Assembly (NCBI GenBank): GCA_017550775.1
Contig: JAFZOA010000261.1
Location: 1 to 8,505, forward strand
Length of the DNA: 8,505 nt
Direction of reading: 5' to 3'
Origin: Ruminiclostridium sp.
GTDB taxonomy: Bacteria > Bacillota_A > Clostridia > Oscillospirales > Ruminococcaceae
The notes under the pieces were generated by a model, which made no database searches, was not told the DNA's origin, and was given only the letters and a program-made list of their open reading frames with translations. Positions 6,083 through 8,505 of the stretch are shown here, one piece after another. Position 1 is the stretch's first letter; the number at the start of each line of letters is the position of its first letter. The position numbers and the translations under genes are program-made.

Positions 6083-7057
6083 ATGAAGAAGTTCAATGGA
6101 AGACTCATTGTAAGCGCAATTCTCGCGGCTGCTATGCTGTCTGTATCTGCTGTTACAGTAAGTGCGGACGAATACGCGGATCCTGTTGCTCCCTCTACAA
6201 AGACACCCGTCAAGGATGTTTCGGCCGATAAGGAAGTTGCAGTCAAGGCTGTAGCTACTGCTGATGACGTGAAGAAGGCACTTGAGAACGTCAATGAAGA
6301 AGGCGTTGCAGTGATCGAGGCTACAACAGACGCTAACGGCGGCTTAAAGCTGCAGGAAGGTGCCTGGACTGCTATCGCGAATAGTGATACACCGGTTGTT
6401 ATTGAAGTTACAACAACAGACGGTACAAGCTATGAGATCGAGATAGACCCTGCAAGCATTACCGATCCTGAAGGTCTTGCAAAGATCGATATCGGTATAG
6501 ATGTGATCATTGACACCGACGAAGGCGATAGTGTGAACAAGGTAGACGTTCCTGAGGGTTCTGTAATACTCAAGCCGCATTTCTCCGGCGAGATCGGTGC
6601 TACACTCGGAATTACTGTACCTTTCACCGGCGATACTGCTTTAGTATTCCACGTATCTGACAACGGCGAAGTTACACCGGTAGCTGAAGAGAATTACGTA
6701 ATGAACGATGATGATACTGTAACTGTCTACATCAACAGCGCATCCGCTTACATCATTACAGATGTTGATATTCTTGACGAAGATGAAACATTTGACGATG
6801 ATGACGAAGAAGATGACGATTACTTCGAGGACGATGACGACGACGATGATGACGCGTACATCGAAGACGAAGATGACGATGATGATGACGATGCTACTAT
6901 CGTTTCTGACGATACCGCCAAGACAAACGATACACCTATCATCATAAGCAATGAGTCCAAGGACGCCGACGGTAACCCCGGCACAGGCGTAGGTCTCGCA
7001 CTCGGTGCTCTCGCAGCATCCGCAGCAGCAGTTCTTGTTGCAAAGAAGAGAAAGTAA
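6083..7057 (+). CDS. Secreted Asp-rich surface protein with NPGTG sorting signal
   Basis: Predicted wall-anchored or membrane-retained surface protein of 324 residues; specific function not recognised. The ATG at 6083 follows AAAGGAGG at nine bases. A signal peptide covers residues 1-28, with cleavage likely after TVSA. Residues about 45-225 look like a beta-rich domain and include VPEGSVILKPHFSGEIGATL and a closing SASAYIITD, a pattern I associate with Ruminococcus surface proteins. Residues 227-270 are 34 of 44 acidic, with two tyrosines. The C-terminus has NPGTG (298-302), a hydrophobic stretch of 18 residues and KKRK, the three-part layout of a sortase signal, though not the classical LPxTG. 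It follows the polysaccharide genes by 60 bases in the same direction and is closed by a strong terminator at 7108. It could bind cations, or the basic surface of another protein or polymer; this is inferred from charge. Confidence 0.88.
   Translation: MKKFNGRLIVSAILAAAMLSVSAVTVSADEYADPVAPSTKTPVKDVSADKEVAVKAVATADDVKKALENVNEEGVAVIEATTDANGGLKLQEGAWTAIANSDTPVVIEVTTTDGTSYEIEIDPASITDPEGLAKIDIGIDVIIDTDEGDSVNKVDVPEGSVILKPHFSGEIGATLGITVPFTGDTALVFHVSDNGEVTPVAEENYVMNDDDTVTVYINSASAYIITDVDILDEDETFDDDDEEDDDYFEDDDDDDDDAYIEDEDDDDDDDATIVSDDTAKTNDTPIIISNESKDADGNPGTGVGLALGALAASAAAVLVAKKRK
6761..6892 (+). repeat. Asp/Glu low-complexity coding tract
   Basis: A GAT/GAC/GAA triplet-repeat tract encoding residues 227-270 of the surface protein. 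Thirty-four of 44 residues are acidic. It lies outside the membrane, between the folded domain and the sorting signal, and its trinucleotide repeats may vary in length between strains. Confidence 0.85.
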
Positions 7058-7107
7058 TTTCTCGAAAATGATTCTACGAACTCGGATCCGAATTCGACGA
7101 ATTTCAG

Positions 7108-7144
7108 CCGGTAGGCGGGAAACCGCTTACCGGTCTTTTCTTTT
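7108..7144 (+). terminator. Rho-independent terminator of the exopolysaccharide/surface protein operon
   Basis: CCGGTAGGCGG and CCGCTTACCGG form an 11-bp stem with a single wobble pair and a GAAA tetraloop, followed by TCTTTTCTTTT. It begins 50 bases after the stop codon at 7057. Confidence 0.92.
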
Positions 7145-7155
7145 GCAGTATTGAG

Positions 7156-7176
7156 TATAGGCAATACCGCACAAAG
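7156..7176 (+). repeat. Left terminal inverted repeat
   Basis: Twenty-one bases matching the reverse complement of 7315-7335 at 20 positions; the single difference is in the central AAT/TAT part. Confidence 0.8.
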
Positions 7177-7314
7177 CACGACTGGCGCCTTTGCACTTGT
7201 CTTGCTTGCGCCTTTTCAGTCATATTGCCCAAAATCCACTTGACTTGCGCCAGCAAGCCTGCGTGTCTTTTAGCCAATCTGACGAAAATTTCGACTGCAC
7301 AATACAAGCACAAT

Positions 7315-7335
7315 CTTTGTGCGGTATAGCCTATA
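7315..7335 (-). repeat. Right terminal inverted repeat
   Basis: Inverted partner of 7156-7176, 20 of 21 bases complementary. It lies seven bases from the G/C-rich hairpin at 7343. Confidence 0.8.
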
Positions 7336-7342
7336 TAACAAT

Positions 7343-7366
7343 GCGCCCCGCCATAAGGCGGGGCGC
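7343..7366 (-). terminator. G/C-rich hairpin, probable terminator of the minus-strand membrane protein gene
   Basis: GCGCCCCGCC and GGCGGGGCGC form a perfect 10-bp stem with loop ATAA on the + strand (TTAT on the transcript). It starts 12 bases after the stop codon at 7379. Reading along the minus strand it is followed by ATTGTTATAT, so the T-run is poor and termination may be incomplete. Confidence 0.6.
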
Positions 7367-7378
7367 GATGTACCGTTA

Positions 7379-8505
7379 TCATGTTTTGATCTGCTCGGAG
7401 TCGATATGTGCGTTGATCTTAGTGCAGTCCACGCGTTCCCACTCCTCAGAGCCGGCGTGAATGTCGAGGTCAGCGGCGATGATCTGGTCGGAATAATTCT
7501 TCAGCATACTTGCCTGGATACGCGTCTGTGAGTCCGGGCTATCTTTCATAGCTTTATAGCTCTCGTTATCCGTGTCAATAACGTAATAAAGATTGATAAC
7601 ATCGGGGTCGTTATGCTCAACGACAACTCTGCATATTCTTATGGTTTTGACACCGTAATGTTCGCTTATCGAATAAAGCATACATTCGTCCGACGCGGCA
7701 TTGTTGCGTACATAAGCCTTGTAGATACACAGGTCGCTGTTGATCGGAAGACTGCTGTTGTAAGCGTTCGCTGCCTTGATAGCGAAATTCTCATTGGACG
7801 AGCGTATCATATCGGTATTTAGAAGCAGACAGGCGGCAAATCCGGCTGCACCGGCGGCTGCGACTGCAACGAAAGGAATGACAGCGCCAATGATCTTTCC
7901 AAGTTTGTTTTTCTTCGGTGCTTCATCTTTATTCTCTTCCGTCTTCTCGTCGGACACAGGCTTCTCGGGCTCTTTCTCATCTTCGGCCTCGGGCGGTTCT
8001 GCTACAGGTTCCGGTTCGGTTTCGGCTTCGTCTTCGTCAAGCAGTGCCGCGATAGCAGCCTTATTATCGGGAACGCTCTGTTTTTCGACAGGCTTTGCCT
8101 TGACCTTGGGTTCGTTGGTAAGATCATCTCCTCCGAACAGCTTTTGGATCTCTTCCTGGGACATCTGTTTACTGAGATCTTCGGTTTCTGTCGGTTCCGA
8201 TTCGCCTGAAATAAGCGCTTCTATCTGCTCTTGTGTGAGCATTCCGCTGCCGGAGGATTCTGTTTTTGCTGGTTTGGGCTCGGGTTCTGGCTGAGACTCG
8301 CCCGCAAGCATGGCCTCTATCTGCTCTTGCGTGAGCATTCCGCCGCCGGAGGATTCAGCCTTTGCGGGCTCGGGTTCCGGCTCGGGAGTATTGGCTCCGG
8401 CAAGCATAGCCTCGATCTGCTCCTGCGTGAGCATTCCACCGCCGGAGGATTCATCTTTTGCGGGCTCGGGTTCCGGCTCGGGAGTATTGGCTCCGGCAAG
8501 CATAG
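7379..8505 (-). CDS. Single-pass membrane protein with FliM-like tandem motif repeats (5' end beyond window)
   Basis: Function not recognised as a whole. The reading frame stays open through the right edge, so the true start is missing; 374 residues are visible from the first in-frame Met at 8503. Visible residues 1-113 are a 32-residue tandem repeat of the form ESSGGG, MLTQEQIEAMLAG, then a PEPEPEPAK spacer. A divergent fifth copy, MSQEEIQKLFGGDD (114-127), and a faint sixth, NKAAIAALLDEDE (147-159), follow. An acidic Pro/Glu region leads to KKNKLGK and one membrane helix (about 204-228). About 146 residues with four cysteines are then predicted outside the cell. The repeated motif resembles the conserved N-terminal peptide of FliM and FliY (LSQAEIDALLNG, LSQDEIDALLNG), which binds phosphorylated CheY. 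Being N-terminal to a helix preceded by lysines, it should face the cytoplasm. No flagellar gene is in view, so a response-regulator docking role is inferred. Confidence 0.88.
   Translation of the reverse strand, partial: MLAGANTPEPEPEPAKDESSGGGMLTQEQIEAMLAGANTPEPEPEPAKAESSGGGMLTQEQIEAMLAGESQPEPEPKPAKTESSGSGMLTQEQIEALISGESEPTETEDLSKQMSQEEIQKLFGGDDLTNEPKVKAKPVEKQSVPDNKAAIAALLDEDEAETEPEPVAEPPEAEDEKEPEKPVSDEKTEENKDEAPKKNKLGKIIGAVIPFVAVAAAGAAGFAACLLLNTDMIRSSNENFAIKAANAYNSSLPINSDLCIYKAYVRNNAASDECMLYSISEHYGVKTIRICRVVVEHNDPDVINLYYVIDTDNESYKAMKDSPDSQTRIQASMLKNYSDQIIAADLDIHAGSEEWERVDCTKINAHIDSEQIKT
8123..8505 (-). repeat. Tandem 96-base coding repeat carrying FliM-like motifs
   Basis: The unit is 96 bases (32 residues): the CATTCC marker inside it occurs at 8240, 8336 and 8432, exactly 96 apart. 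At least three full copies and one partial copy at the right edge are nearly identical. A fourth full copy keeps the motif but has a diverged spacer, and a fifth keeps only the motif. Identity rises toward the N-terminal side, suggesting recent expansion there. The array continues past the window, so the total copy number is unknown. Confidence 0.93.

Larger units (their letters stand above)
7156..7335. mobile_element. MITE-like 180-bp element with 21-bp terminal inverted repeats
   Basis: A 21-base sequence at 7156-7176, starting TATAGGCAATACC, returns inverted at 7315-7335, ending GGTATAGCCTATA, with only one mismatch. The 138 bases between hold no credible gene. The ends lie at TA dinucleotides on both sides, which would fit an IS630/Tc1-mariner type element that duplicates TA. 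The interior has an imperfect direct repeat (CACTTG.CTTGC..GCC at about 7194-7212 and 7237-7251) and a short inverted pair GGCGC/GCGCC. It sits between two convergent terminators, a harmless place for an insertion. The alternative is a structured RNA closed by a long terminal stem. Confidence 0.55.

Noticed and set aside
7078..7095. Near-palindrome containing adjacent BamHI and EcoRI sites (GGATCCGAATTC), suggesting a cloning linker
   Set aside because: It lies within continuous native-looking sequence between a stop codon and its terminator, with no vector sequence or break in composition. More likely a chance 3'-UTR palindrome.
6820..7179. Minus-strand frame with long serine runs opposite the Asp-rich tract
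   Set aside because: It is the complement of the GAT/GAC repeat. No ribosome binding site, and it crosses the operon terminator.
7776..8294. Serine-rich + strand reading frame opposite the repeat protein
   Set aside because: Composition mirrors the Glu/Pro-rich coding strand. The minus-strand frame has a coherent repeat, membrane helix and downstream domain.

Overview
The window looks like a chromosomal segment from a gut or rumen-type Clostridia bacterium, most likely Ruminococcus-like (Oscillospiraceae). The evidence is strong AGGAGG-type ribosome binding sites, several TTG starts, sigma-A type promoters, a lipoprotein-anchored solute-binding protein, a Gram-positive Wzz/BY-kinase/PHP-phosphatase set and a surface protein ending in an NPGTG-type sorting signal. 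The genus is inferred from protein style, not proven.

Left arm (1-1640, minus strand): a two-gene piece of a polar amino acid ABC importer. A lipoprotein solute-binding protein comes first, then a permease that runs off the left edge. The solute-binding protein has its two halves in swapped order, so it appears naturally circularly permuted. A promoter (TTGCAT-17-TATAAT) lies upstream of it, and a 9-bp hairpin sits between the two genes.

Divergent gap (1640-2003): there is no gene here. A Rho-independent terminator on the + strand has no + strand gene before it, and a T-box-like sequence (GGGTGGCACC) lies just upstream of it. This suggests a leader RNA or small RNA. A perfect consensus promoter (TTGACA-17-TATAAT) follows and drives the next operon.

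Centre (2004-7057, + strand): a tightly packed exopolysaccharide operon. In order it encodes a chain-length/kinase-modulator membrane protein, a BY-type tyrosine kinase, a PHP-family tyrosine phosphatase, an EpsG/Wzy-like polymerase, an unrecognised four-helix membrane protein and a secreted Asp-rich surface protein. No glycosyltransferase or flippase is present in the window. Modulator and kinase both end in basic tyrosine-rich tails with nine tyrosines each. The unknown membrane protein ends in an acidic tyrosine-bearing tail, predicted to be on the same (cytoplasmic) side. This suggests a charge-paired, phosphorylation-controlled assembly.

Right arm (7058-8505): a strong terminator, then a 180-bp element with 21-bp terminal inverted repeats (MITE-like). 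Next is a hairpin terminator for the opposite strand, then a minus-strand single-pass membrane protein cut off by the right edge. Its cytoplasmic part is a 32-residue tandem repeat, each carrying a MLTQEQIEAMLAG-type motif closely resembling the N-terminal CheY-binding peptide of FliM and FliY. No tRNA, rRNA or CRISPR array was seen.
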